Assembly: GCF_900177765.1 (NCBI RefSeq) | Contig: NZ_FXWI01000004.1 | Coordinates: 62,001 to 126,000, forward strand | Direction of reading: 5' to 3' | Length of the DNA: 64,000 bases | Source of the DNA: Agreia sp. VKM Ac-1783 | GTDB taxonomy: Bacteria; Actinomycetota; Actinomycetes; Actinomycetales; Microbacteriaceae | Part shown: positions 33,072-41,415 of the stretch, in pieces | Layout of the letters: each line of letters begins with the position of its first letter | How positions within the stretch are numbered: position 1 is the stretch's first letter | Notes under the pieces: generated by a model | What the model was told of the DNA's origin: nothing | The model's database searches: none | What the model saw: the letters and a program-made list of their open reading frames with translations, nothing else | Translations under genes and position numbers: made by a program

Positions 33072-34609
33072 TCTGCAGCCCAGCCGATCGTCGACGGCTG
33101 CACCGAGATGAGGGTGAGTCCGGTGAGGTCGGGGAACCCTGCGAGCTTGTTAGAGCCGATGAGGCCGGCATTGCTCGCGGTGAGCCAGAGCATGGGCAGG
33201 TCGGTGGCGAGGTGGTCGGACGCGTCGGCGAGCAGCGCAGACCGTTCGCTTCCGTCGGTGAGCCCGCTGGCCTGCTTCAGCAGCTGGTCGACATCGTCGT
33301 TGGCGTAGCCCGTGAAATTGTACGGGCCGGTCGAGGTCGCCACGAGCGCTCCGCCCGAGGGGTCGGAGAAGATCGAGGTGACCAGCTGGGCGGCCTCGAA
33401 GTCCTTCGCGGTGAGCGTGGAGAGGAACGAGGCGCCCTCGACGGGCACGATCTCGACGTCGACGCCGGCCTCGCCGAGCATGTCCTTGACCGCCGTCGCG
33501 CGCTGGATCGAGTCGGGAGAGTTGTCGGAGGTGATGGAGAAGCTGAGCCCCGCCCCCTCGAGCACCTTCTTCGCGGCCTCGAGGTCGTACTCGGGGTAGT
33601 CGACCTTGGGGGCCGCATCACCGAGGAGGCTGTACGGGCTGTCGACCGGCGTTCCCTCGCCGAGGTTCACGACGGCGTTGACGGCGTCGCGGTCGATCGC
33701 CTGCGCGAGGGCGGTGCGCACCTTCACATCGGCGAACTTGGGGCTCGAGAGGTTCAGCAGCAGGCTGCTCACGGCGGCGGGTTCTGCATGAACCTGCAGC
33801 GAGTCGTCGGCCCTGGCCTGCTCGAACTGGCTGGTCACCTCGGTCCAGATGAGGTCGACGTCGCCCGACTGCAGGCTCTGGAAGCGGGAGTCGGCATCCG
33901 GCATCATGCGGAAGGTGATGCTGTCGAGCGTCGCGGGCTCACCCCAGTAGTTGTCGTTGCGGACGACCGTGACCGAGTCGCCCGGCGTGAAGTCCTTGAC
34001 GACGAAGGGGCCGGCGCCGAGCGGGAACCCGAACTCGTCGGTCGCCGTGGTCGACGTGATCATGCCGAGGGTCCGGGCGAGCAGGGAGGTGAAGTCGGCG
34101 TTGGGCGCCTTCAGGTCGAAGACCATGGTGGTGTCGTCGGTGATCGTCATCGCGCTGATCTGGGCAGCCTGCCCGGCCGCCGAAGACTTGGATGCCGGAT
34201 CGGCCAGGCGCTCCACGTGGGCCTTGACCGACGCGGTCGTCAGCGGCGAGCCGTCTGAGAAGGTGACATCGTCGGGAAGGGTCAGCGTCCAGTGGGTGGC
34301 GGTCTCGTCGGATTCGAGCGACTTGGCGAGCCCCGGGGTGAATGTTCCCCCGGCGGCGGGTGCCATCAGTGGCTCGTACAGGGCGTTGGAGAGAATGAGC
34401 ACGGGCTGCGTGGCGAGCAGTCCGTTCGTCACGTCGAGTGTCGGAAGCTCCCTGTCGAGGGCGACGGTGAGAGTGCCGCCCGGAGCGGCGGTGCGGGTGT
34501 CGGCGCCGTCGCCGGTGGCGCCGGTGGCCGGGCCGCTGCACGCCGTGAGCGCGAGCGACCCGATGATCGTGGCTGCGATAAGGGCGCTGGATGCCCTGCG
34601 TCGGAACAT
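33068..34609 (-). CDS. ABC importer solute-binding lipoprotein, SBP family 5 (DppA/OppA type)
   Basis: 513 residues. Signal peptide MFRRRASSALIAATIIGSLA with lipobox LTAC (Cys 24) anchors it to the outer face of the membrane. The family 5 fold is recognisable from LTVALDRELPTLDVTNGL, FTPGLAKSLESDETATHWTLTL and DGSPLTTASVKAHVERL. The ATG at 34609 has AGGAGG 6 nt upstream; an open frame further upstream is ignored. First gene of the seven-gene operon ending at 26469. Ligand could be a peptide, a glycoside or another oligomer. Confidence 0.94.
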   Translation of the reverse strand: MFRRRASSALIAATIIGSLALTACSGPATGATGDGADTRTAAPGGTLTVALDRELPTLDVTNGLLATQPVLILSNALYEPLMAPAAGGTFTPGLAKSLESDETATHWTLTLPDDVTFSDGSPLTTASVKAHVERLADPASKSSAAGQAAQISAMTITDDTTMVFDLKAPNADFTSLLARTLGMITSTTATDEFGFPLGAGPFVVKDFTPGDSVTVVRNDNYWGEPATLDSITFRMMPDADSRFQSLQSGDVDLIWTEVTSQFEQARADDSLQVHAEPAAVSSLLLNLSSPKFADVKVRTALAQAIDRDAVNAVVNLGEGTPVDSPYSLLGDAAPKVDYPEYDLEAAKKVLEGAGLSFSITSDNSPDSIQRATAVKDMLGEAGVDVEIVPVEGASFLSTLTAKDFEAAQLVTSIFSDPSGGALVATSTGPYNFTGYANDDVDQLLKQASGLTDGSERSALLADASDHLATDLPMLWLTASNAGLIGSNKLAGFPDLTGLTLISVQPSTIGWAAE

Positions 34610-34674
34610 GGAAGTCCTCCTGGTCGAGTGGCCGGGATGACCACACAAGCGACGGTACGGAGGAAGCGTGAATT

Positions 34675-34690
34675 GTGGCACCAGTGCCAC
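34675..34690. promoter_or_regulatory. Operator copy 1 in importer/TetR divergent region
   Basis: GTGGCACCAGTGCCAC: 7-bp inverted arms around a 2-bp centre. A second copy differing only in the last base lies at 34722-34737, 47 bp centre to centre. Probably bound by the divergent TetR protein and placed to control the importer operon. Confidence 0.7.
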
Positions 34691-34721
34691 TTTCCATCCG
34701 GTGAACGGAAGGTGAACGAAA

Positions 34722-34737
34722 GTGGCACCAGTGCCAG
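34722..34737. promoter_or_regulatory. Operator copy 2 in importer/TetR divergent region
   Basis: GTGGCACCAGTGCCAG repeats the 34675 site in the same orientation. Between the two sites is a direct repeat GTGAACGGAAGGTGAACG. The pair of sites suggests cooperative binding and control of both divergent promoters. Confidence 0.7.
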
Positions 34738-34786
34738 ATTCTGCTCTCGCATGGCACGATCGTCTTCAGGAGGAATCACGTACGCC

Positions 34787-35392
34787 ATGAATACGACGAC
34801 ATCCCGGCCCGCGACCAGGGCCGAACAGAAGGACCGCACCCGCGAGGACATCCGGGCCGCTGCCCTCGATCTGTTCGAGTCTCGTGGCTTCGACGCCACG
34901 ACGATCGATGACATCGCAGCCGAGGCGTCTGTCGGTCGACGCACCTTCTTCCGCTACTTCTCCTGCAAGGAGGCCGTGCTCTTCAGCGGTGGGGTCTTTC
35001 AGGAACTGGCCGATCACCTGGACGAGGCGCTGACCGCGGGACTGCCACCCGTACGCGCACTCATCCGCGCCATCGAGCAGGATGCTTACGGCGCCGACGA
35101 CCCCAACGAGGTCACGATTCGCCGCCGCCGCGTGCGCAAGGCCCTTCTGGAGAGGCCGAGCGTGGCCTCCTTCTACCGGAGCCAGATCGCCGACATGGCG
35201 CAGGTCGTGACCGCGGTCATCCACCGCCACCCGGAGCACGCGCGCATACGCTACCTGCCCGAGCTCGTCGGGGGGCTCCTGCACGTCATGACATTGGAGC
35301 ACCTCGAGAGCGGCGAGACGCACCACTTCTCGGTCGACGCCGACGCGTGGCGCACGGCTCTGCTCGCGCTCGAGCGCGGCTTCGACGCCTAG
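34787..35392 (+). CDS. TetR family regulator of the importer operon
   Basis: 201 residues. Helix-turn-helix in IRAAALDLFESRGFDATTIDDIAAEASVGRRTFFRYFSCKE (about 21-61; note FFRYF, frequent in the TetR_C_17-like group). The C-terminal region is helical with VRKALLERPSVASFYRSQIADMAQ. ATG at 34787 is the only ordinary start; AGGAGG lies 12-13 nt before, which is longer than usual. Divergent from the binding-protein gene with two operator-like palindromes between, so it probably represses the importer/glycosidase operon until its ligand is present. Confidence 0.9.
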   Translation: MNTTTSRPATRAEQKDRTREDIRAAALDLFESRGFDATTIDDIAAEASVGRRTFFRYFSCKEAVLFSGGVFQELADHLDEALTAGLPPVRALIRAIEQDAYGADDPNEVTIRRRRVRKALLERPSVASFYRSQIADMAQVVTAVIHRHPEHARIRYLPELVGGLLHVMTLEHLESGETHHFSVDADAWRTALLALERGFDA

Positions 35393-35656
35393 GCGAATAC
35401 GTCGCGCGCTGAAGTGCGGGTGAGGTTGTTCGTGGTTGGTGGTTTGACAGCCTGCGGCATCGACCCGGTCGGTCCAGTAGCGGGCGTAGGCGTCGCCCAC
35501 GGCGAGAAGCTCGGCGTGGGTGCTGGCCCCACGGACGCCGCCGCTGCCGCCGAGCAAGGATCTGCTCCTCGGTCCACCGCAAAAACGTTGAGGACAACGA
35601 GCCGGGACTCGCATGCCCGGACTTCGGGGAACATCACCTGCCCGGCACCCACAGGA
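35393..35656. other. Intergenic stretch with no supported gene, left edge of lower-GC island
   Basis: 264 bp between the convergent stops of TetR and SDR. Short minus-strand frames give protein-like fragments (RWTEEQILAR near 35560 and ELLAVGDAYARYWTDRV near 35460) in different frames, which could be a decayed gene, but no family is recognised. Base composition becomes visibly less GC-rich after this point. Confidence 0.35.
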
Positions 35657-36400
35657 TTACCCCGCGGACCGCCCGCCGTCGATCGCCCAGATCTGGCCCG
35701 TAATGTGCGGGGCGAGTGCATCGTCTGCAAGGAACGCCACGACGTTTGCCACATCGCTCGGCTCTCCAAGTCGACCCTGAGGAACCTGGCTCTCGAGCAT
35801 GTGGAGCACGTCCGGGTCACTCCCGTCGAGAATCGGCGTGCGCGTCACGCCCGGAGCGACCGCATTGACTCGGATGCCCTGCTGCGCATACTCGAGGGCC
35901 GCTGTGCGTGTCATCATGACGCTGGCCCCTTTCGACGTGATGTAGCCGCTGGAGTAGGGTGTCGCCCGGAAGCCACCGATCGAAGCCGTGTTCACGACTG
36001 CGCCACCACCACTGGCCAACATAAGACGCAAGCCCGCTTGCAACACCATGTACGCGCCTCGGACATTTACTGCCATCACTGCATCGAACGCTTCGATGGG
36101 GTACTCATGGGTGAGAGCCTGCGGCCCGCCGATACCGGCGTTATTGGCGAGTACATCCAAGCCGCCGTACGTTTCAGTGATCCACGTTTCGAGCTCGAGA
36201 ACGCTCTGCTGCGAACTGACGTCCAACGTCCGGGCCACCGCCGGAGAACCGAGAGCAGCAGCGACGGCATCCTGCTTTCCGCTTACATCTGCAACGATCA
36301 CCGTCGCGCCCTCGTGAGCGAGCTTCATGGCGATAGCTTCGCCAAGCCCCGATCCGGCACCGGTCACCAATGCAACCTTGCCTTCGAACTGACTCGTCAT
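35657..36400 (-). CDS. Short-chain dehydrogenase/reductase (SDR)
   Basis: 247-residue classical SDR using NAD(P)H. Cofactor loop TGAGSGLGEAIA at about 13-24, the Asp in VIVADVSG suggesting NAD(H), NNAG near 88, catalytic Ser in NTASIGG and the YxxxK motif as YITSK. C-terminal DGGRSAG. GAGAGG lies 8 nt before the ATG. Divergent from a MarR gene only 17 nt away, so the MarR protein probably controls it through the palindrome at 36449. Substrate unknown. Confidence 0.92.
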   Translation of the reverse strand: MTSQFEGKVALVTGAGSGLGEAIAMKLAHEGATVIVADVSGKQDAVAAALGSPAVARTLDVSSQQSVLELETWITETYGGLDVLANNAGIGGPQALTHEYPIEAFDAVMAVNVRGAYMVLQAGLRLMLASGGGAVVNTASIGGFRATPYSSGYITSKGASVMMTRTAALEYAQQGIRVNAVAPGVTRTPILDGSDPDVLHMLESQVPQGRLGEPSDVANVVAFLADDALAPHITGQIWAIDGGRSAG

Positions 36401-36417
36401 TGTGCCAACCTCTCTTT

Positions 36418-36921
36418 ATGGCCATCTCTGAACAGACAGCGGCAGATATAACCTTAGGTTACTTACGGCGCACCGAGCGAATTCTTCCGCACGACATCGG
36501 AGTCGCGGCGACCAGGTTTCAACGCGCGCTGGCCCAGGTGGTCGGAGCCGCGCTGAAACCGTTCGACCTGACCCCTGCCGAATACGGGATCTTCGACCAC
36601 GTCCACTCCAACCCGGGCGTGAGCAATGCCGAACTGGCGCGGTATCTGCTCATCACACCGCAGGCACTCGGCCGAATGAGCACCCGCCTGCAAAAGCGAG
36701 GCTACATTCGACGCGCTCCCGCAAAGGGGGGTCGCCGCGAACCCATCGAAGTAACGGAAGAGGGTTTGGAACTGCTGCAACGAATCGAACCGCTCGTCGA
36801 CACGGCGTTGGGGACGCTGCTCGAGAACCTCGAGGCGGCCGACATCTCTGTGTTATTTCGCACCCTCACCACGGCGGTCGATTCCGTTAGCTCCCACAAG
36901 AGCGAGACACAATTCGTCTGA
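36418..36921 (+). CDS. MarR family regulator
   Basis: 167 residues. Winged helix: LTPAEYGIFDHVHSNPGVSNAELARYLLITPQALGRMSTRLQKRGYIRRAP followed by the wing GGRREPIEVTEEG. Long N-terminal and C-terminal dimerisation helices. ATG at 36418 without a clear ribosome binding site. Divergent from the SDR gene. The palindrome TAACCTTAGGTTA falls within codons 11-15 and about 50 bp upstream of the SDR start, so it may bind within its own coding sequence. Confidence 0.9.
   Translation: MAISEQTAADITLGYLRRTERILPHDIGVAATRFQRALAQVVGAALKPFDLTPAEYGIFDHVHSNPGVSNAELARYLLITPQALGRMSTRLQKRGYIRRAPAKGGRREPIEVTEEGLELLQRIEPLVDTALGTLLENLEAADISVLFRTLTTAVDSVSSHKSETQFV
36449..36461. promoter_or_regulatory. Possible MarR operator inside the MarR coding sequence
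   Basis: TAACCTTAGGTTA is a perfect palindrome around one central base, A/T-rich in a GC-rich genome. On the minus strand it overlaps a TATATC box suitable for the SDR promoter. MarR proteins typically bind such short inverted repeats. Confidence 0.55.
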
Positions 36922-36939
36922 AAGGCAGGTGGCTACCGC

Positions 36940-39198
36940 TTACAGAGCGGCCTCAGGCCCTTCGTCAGTCGGGGTCAATGCGATTCTGAGCTCCTCCGTC
37001 ATCTCCTGGTCAAGAATCCGCGGGAGCCGCGAAACCGGCAGCGACTCGACCATTCGAAGAGTCTCAAGATGCTGAGCTGCAGTGTACCCGGTCAAGCGCT
37101 CGAGTGCGTTCAGAAGGCGCTCACGGCTGGCCGGGTCCCTCAACCATTGCCCCACAGGCGAATCCATAGTCAAGGAGTACGTCAAGACCTCCCCTTCCAG
37201 CCACATGTCTCCTGTTAGGCGAATGTCTCGGGATGAGGACCCGACACGAATCTCGAACCGGCCCTGCTCCACGTGCCATCGCCCGAGCTCCTGATGCCAG
37301 TATGAGAACGCCCTGCTGTCAAGCTCGATCGTCACTCTTCGGCTTTGCCCGGGCTCGAGCAGAATCTTCGTGAAGCCCTGGAGTTCTTGCGCCGGCCGGT
37401 CGACCGTACTTTCGGTATCGCTCACATATAACTGCACGACCTCTTTGCTGCTCCGGCTCCCCTCATTCGTCACAGTAAGGCTCACGCGCGTCTCTCCTGT
37501 GACAGAGTCCAGGACATCTACCTCGAGATCGGAATACGCAAATGAGGTGTAGCTCAAACCATGCCCAAACGGGAAGGCGACATCCACCTCAACCGAATCG
37601 AAGTACCGATAACCCACGTAGATTCGCTCGCCGTACAACACGTCGGAGCTCGTTCCCGGAAAATTCAACTGCGCCGGGGAATCCTTCAGCCGCCGCGGGA
37701 TAGTCTCCGCCAAACGCCCGCCCGGAGAGGAGATGCCGAAAAGCAAGTGAGCAGCCGCAGAACCGGAAGCCTGACCACCCAACCACATTTCGAGAATCGC
37801 GTTGCTGTAGGGGATGAGTTCACCCGCGGAGACGATACCTCCATTGGACAGGACCACGGCGACCTGAGGCGTCACGGAGGCGACAGCCTTCAGGAGTTCA
37901 CGCTGCTTCGCGGGAATGTTCAGCCCCGTGCGGTCGAAGCCTTCGGACTCATCGGCGTCAGGCAGGCCGAGGAACATGACGGCGATTCCCGCATTCTCTG
38001 CAGCGGCGACAGCCTCTTCGAGGAGCCGCTCATCGTTGTCCTCGTCGTCGAGCGTGAAGCCCGCAGAAAATGTCACCGTTCCTCCGCCGCCCACGAGCTG
38101 CCGTATCTCATCCAACGCTGAATCCACTCGCGTAGGAACGACGCGAGAGCTGCCGGCGCCTTGAAATCTGGGGGTGCGCGCAAACTCGCCAATGACCGCA
38201 ATGCTCGCGTCGAGCGGCAAGGGAAGCAATCCCTCGTTCTTGAGGAGTACTGCCGAATCTACAGATGCTCGACGAGCCAGGTCATGGTGTGCATCGAAGT
38301 CGACCGCCTCGGGAGCGTGGGAGCGAACTGAAACTAATCGGTCAAGCGTGCTGAGTTGACGGCCGACGGCGCGGTCGACGATGGACTCACTGAGCGACCC
38401 CGCCCTCACTGCTTCTCGTACGGCTGACGCACCGTCGCCACCATCAGCCGGCATACTCAGATCGAGACCGGCCGCTACCGCGGCTACAGGATCGACCACG
38501 GCCGCCCAGTCTGAAACGACGTAGCCGTCGAAGCCCCAATCCTTGCGGAGAACATCGCTCAGAAGCCAGGTATTCTCTGACGCGTAAATGCCGTTGATCT
38601 TGTTGTACGAGCACATGACCGTAGCCGGGTCGGCTTTGCGGACGACCTTCTCGAAAGCAGGAAAATAGATCTCGCGCAACGTCCGCTCGTCAACATTGCT
38701 ACTCACCATCATTCGGTTTGTCTCTTGATTGTTCGCCGCGAAGTGTTTGACAGAAGCGCCCACGCCGTGGGACTGCACGCCCTGCACCCAGGCAGCTCCC
38801 AACACTCCCGACACGAACGGGTCTTCGGAGAAGTACTCGAAGTTGCGGCCGCATAACGGCGAGCGTTTGATATTTACTCCCGGCCCGAGGAGAACATCGA
38901 CTCCAAGATTGCGGGCCTCGGCCCCCAGCGCCGATCCGATTTCGCTCAATAGCTCGGGGTCGAATGACGAGCCGAGAGCGGAGCCGGTGGGGAACGCCGT
39001 GGCTGGTGCACTCCCTCCGATGCCGAGGTTGTCCACCTCCTCCCCCTGCAGTCGCACTCCGTGTGGGCCATCCGTCAGGGTCGACGAGGGGATGCCCAGT
39101 CTCGGAACAGCGACCGTGTGCCAGAAGCTGAGGCCGGTGAGCATCTCCGTTTTCTCGTCAAGGGTCAGATCCGATACTCGGTCCGAGAGGGTACCCAT
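36940..39198 (-). CDS. GH3 family beta-glucosidase/glycosidase with fibronectin III-like domain
   Basis: 752 residues, cytosolic (no signal peptide). The TIM-barrel half contains LTDGPHGVRL, NIKRSPLCGRNFEYFSEDP, KHFAANNQETNR and the nucleophile Asp of GYVVSDWAAV (about D230). The alpha/beta sandwich follows with LLKNEGLLPL and GAGSSRVVPT, then a C-terminal fibronectin III-like domain (TVTNEGSRSSKEVVQLYV). ATG at 39198 is chosen; AAGGAG lies 11 nt upstream. Follows the MFS carrier at 39294 with 95 bp between, suggesting uptake then hydrolysis of a glycoside. Confidence 0.95.
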   Translation of the reverse strand: MGTLSDRVSDLTLDEKTEMLTGLSFWHTVAVPRLGIPSSTLTDGPHGVRLQGEEVDNLGIGGSAPATAFPTGSALGSSFDPELLSEIGSALGAEARNLGVDVLLGPGVNIKRSPLCGRNFEYFSEDPFVSGVLGAAWVQGVQSHGVGASVKHFAANNQETNRMMVSSNVDERTLREIYFPAFEKVVRKADPATVMCSYNKINGIYASENTWLLSDVLRKDWGFDGYVVSDWAAVVDPVAAVAAGLDLSMPADGGDGASAVREAVRAGSLSESIVDRAVGRQLSTLDRLVSVRSHAPEAVDFDAHHDLARRASVDSAVLLKNEGLLPLPLDASIAVIGEFARTPRFQGAGSSRVVPTRVDSALDEIRQLVGGGGTVTFSAGFTLDDEDNDERLLEEAVAAAENAGIAVMFLGLPDADESEGFDRTGLNIPAKQRELLKAVASVTPQVAVVLSNGGIVSAGELIPYSNAILEMWLGGQASGSAAAHLLFGISSPGGRLAETIPRRLKDSPAQLNFPGTSSDVLYGERIYVGYRYFDSVEVDVAFPFGHGLSYTSFAYSDLEVDVLDSVTGETRVSLTVTNEGSRSSKEVVQLYVSDTESTVDRPAQELQGFTKILLEPGQSRRVTIELDSRAFSYWHQELGRWHVEQGRFEIRVGSSSRDIRLTGDMWLEGEVLTYSLTMDSPVGQWLRDPASRERLLNALERLTGYTAAQHLETLRMVESLPVSRLPRILDQEMTEELRIALTPTDEGPEAAL

Positions 39199-39293
39199 GT
39201 GATTGTGTTCTCCTTGATGTTCAGGCGGTAGTTGAGACAGAGCTGTTCGTAAGGCCACACCGTCGGATGACCGCTGAACTGATACGGAAGGTC

Positions 39294-40586
39294 CTAACGA
39301 GCGGACTTCACGCGGGTGATCGTTAGTGCCCCGAGTGCGCCGAGGAGGGCGCCCCCAAGAAAGAGCCCGGGGTAGCCGAAGGCATTGATAAGTACCGGGG
39401 CGCCAGCCGGGACAAGCGATTGAGGCAGCGCCTGAGCGATATTCACCACTCCAAGGTCCTTGGCCGTGTCTTCGGCACTCGGCAGGATATCCGAGATAAG
39501 GGCAAGTTCTACCGCGAGGAATGCACCCAAGCCAGCGCCGAGCACGACCTGGCTCACGAGAAGTTGAGAAAAGTCATTTGCGAACGCCATGAGCACGAGC
39601 CCGATGACGACCGCGATCGCCGAGAGGATGACGAAAGGCTTGCGACGACCGAGTTTGTCGCTCAACCAGCCCAGGAGAACAGTCATGACGATGACGCCGA
39701 CGCCGTTCGCGAGTGTCGCCTGGAAGACAAGGTTGGGAGTTTCGGCCTCGGACACCCCAAGATGATCGATGAGAAAAAGAGGTAGGTAACTTCCACCTGC
39801 GGTTCCCGCCGCGATCATCAAAAAACGTGTGAGCCACGCCCATCCGAGGTCAGGGTACTTTCGCGGATTGAAGACGAATGACATGAACAGGACCTTGACT
39901 CCGAAGGCCTCGGGTGATCGCTCGGCTCGGACCTTGTCTTTCATCGGCAGAACAAAAGCGAACATCAATGCGAGGCCGATAGCACTGGGAAGCAGGCTCT
40001 GCGTCAATCCTGCAGGAATCAGCTGGACCAGGAATGTTGCGACGACCGATCCGAAATTCTGAGAGAGGCTGACGAAGGAAGCGACTCGACCGCGGCGACT
40101 CGACCTAACCTGGTCGGGAAGCATGGCGATGAGCGCCGCGAGAGCGAAGTTGAAACCGACTTGAGCGAGTGAAAAGCCTGCCACGACCCCGACCACATTC
40201 GGCGCGAGGCCGGTAGCGATGATCCCGGCGTATCCGATCCCGGAGCCGATGACAATCCAGATCTTGCGCATCCCGAATCGGCTCATCGAACGGTCTGACA
40301 GCCGCCCGCCGATCGGATTGGCCACAAAGGCGAAGAGCGCACTGATGCCGAGCACGAGACTGAAGTTCCCCGCGACGTTCTGCGGTTCCAACTCATTGAG
40401 TCGGAGCGCGATCGTTACGAGCATGGGCGCCAGAAGCGCGACCATCAGGCCCAGCATTGCTATGGGGATCGCAATCATGGGGTAGAGCGCCTGAGGCACG
40501 GCACCGACGCTTCTCGTCTCGGGCATCCTCGAGAGCGGGAAAGCGGGTGTTTCGCCTAGCGGTGATGATGCGCGGGGTTCGTCCAC
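39294..40586 (-). CDS. MFS transporter, probably for a glycoside or sugar
   Basis: 430 residues with 12 membrane segments. The cytoplasmic loop motif is GGRLSDRSMSRFGMRKIWI after TM2 and LLGWLSDKLGRRKPFVI after TM8. It lacks the extra two TMs of the DHA2 exporters in this window and resembles sugar carriers of the SLC45/GPH-like MFS. GTG start with GAGGAG 5 nt upstream. Probably co-transcribed with the GH3 gene downstream and controlled by the divergent TetR gene. Substrate inferred from context. Confidence 0.88.
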   Translation of the reverse strand: MDEPRASSPLGETPAFPLSRMPETRSVGAVPQALYPMIAIPIAMLGLMVALLAPMLVTIALRLNELEPQNVAGNFSLVLGISALFAFVANPIGGRLSDRSMSRFGMRKIWIVIGSGIGYAGIIATGLAPNVVGVVAGFSLAQVGFNFALAALIAMLPDQVRSSRRGRVASFVSLSQNFGSVVATFLVQLIPAGLTQSLLPSAIGLALMFAFVLPMKDKVRAERSPEAFGVKVLFMSFVFNPRKYPDLGWAWLTRFLMIAAGTAGGSYLPLFLIDHLGVSEAETPNLVFQATLANGVGVIVMTVLLGWLSDKLGRRKPFVILSAIAVVIGLVLMAFANDFSQLLVSQVVLGAGLGAFLAVELALISDILPSAEDTAKDLGVVNIAQALPQSLVPAGAPVLINAFGYPGLFLGGALLGALGALTITRVKSAR

Positions 40587-40704
40587 GATGACTCCTCTTC
40601 GAATAACGACCCGGGTATTAGCACAGTCGTCTAAGCGAGGAACATATCAGCAAAATGGCCACATGGATACTTTCAATCTGACGGGTCGCCTTCGGGACCG
40701 CGTG

Positions 40705-40710
40705 TAGCGT
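40705..40710 (+). promoter_or_regulatory. -10 box of leaderless TetR gene
   Basis: TAGCGT followed by 7 nt and then ATG at 40718; the GGGGAGG in between is too close to the ATG to act as a ribosome binding site. The same box and spacing occur before the ATG at 13287. Confidence 0.5.
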
Positions 40711-40717
40711 GGGGAGG

Positions 40718-41311
40718 ATGACAGCGACGCGCGGGGAAGGCGCGAGCCTTCGAGGGCCTTATGCGAAAGGGATCCGGCGCAGGCAAGAGATCCTCGACAA
40801 GACCCTTGACGTCGTTGTCAATCGCGGAGTGCATCAGACCTCTTTGCGAGCAATAGCCGAGACCATTGGCGTTTCGCACTCGGTACTCACACACTATTTC
40901 GGCTCCCGCGAAGCCCTATTGGTGGAAGTCATACGCCAGCACGACAATGACGTCGAGGAACACATCGGGAGCCAGCCCTCGGTCATCGATGGAATGATGG
41001 CCGGTGCCGCCTTGAATATCCAAGTTCCCGGCCTGGTGGCGCTGTTCACCAGCCTCATGGCAATGAGCGTCGAGCAAGACAGCGAGGATGCGACGAAGTA
41101 CTTTCGCGAGAGGTACGAATTAGCGCGGCGCGACCTTGTAGAGGCCCTCAGAGGCGAGATGTCGGCGCGACACAGCCTCACAGACGTCGACCTGGAGAAC
41201 GTGAGCGCACTCATTCTCGCTGCGTTCGATGGACTGCAGGTTCAGTGGCTCCTCGACCCCTCGGTCGACATCGGCGCCAGCCTCAATCTGATCAAGCGCA
41301 TCATTCACTAG
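40718..41311 (+). CDS. TetR family regulator next to GH3/MFS genes
   Basis: 197 residues. DNA-binding region RRQEILDKTLDVVVNRGVHQTSLRAIAETIGVSHSVLTHYFGSREALLVEVI at about 21-72; the helix ISHSVLTHYFGS-type is common in carbohydrate-linked TetR proteins. Ligand domain is helical and ends QVQWLLDPSVDIGASLNLI. ATG at 40718 appears leaderless. Divergent from the MFS gene at 40586 across 131 bp, so it likely controls the glycoside uptake pair. Confidence 0.9.
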   Translation: MTATRGEGASLRGPYAKGIRRRQEILDKTLDVVVNRGVHQTSLRAIAETIGVSHSVLTHYFGSREALLVEVIRQHDNDVEEHIGSQPSVIDGMMAGAALNIQVPGLVALFTSLMAMSVEQDSEDATKYFRERYELARRDLVEALRGEMSARHSLTDVDLENVSALILAAFDGLQVQWLLDPSVDIGASLNLIKRIIH

Positions 41312-41385
41312 CTCAAGCCTGCACCCTGGCCCCACCCCTGAAACAAGTGGTCACGATCGTCGCGCCGGCGATCACGGATCTCTTT

Positions 41386-41403
41386 ACCGACCATTTAGTC
41401 GGT
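41386..41403. promoter_or_regulatory. Operator overlapping the promoter of the 41416 exporter
   Basis: ACCGACCATTTAGTCGGT has 6-bp inverted arms around a 6-bp centre and directly precedes TAGCAT (41404-41409), the likely -10 box, which ends 6 nt before the ATG. A TetR protein, from 43013 or 40718, is the expected ligand. Confidence 0.65.
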
Positions 41404-41415
41404 TAGCATTGCGGC

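Noticed and set aside
35393-35656. Decayed gene fragment between TetR and SDR
   Set aside because: Protein-like pieces appear in different frames but none matches a known family, so it is only noted as an intergenic stretch.
37082-39202. Plus-strand frames antisense to the GH3 gene
   Set aside because: Short, without domains, and opposite a full-length GH3 protein with intact catalytic residues.
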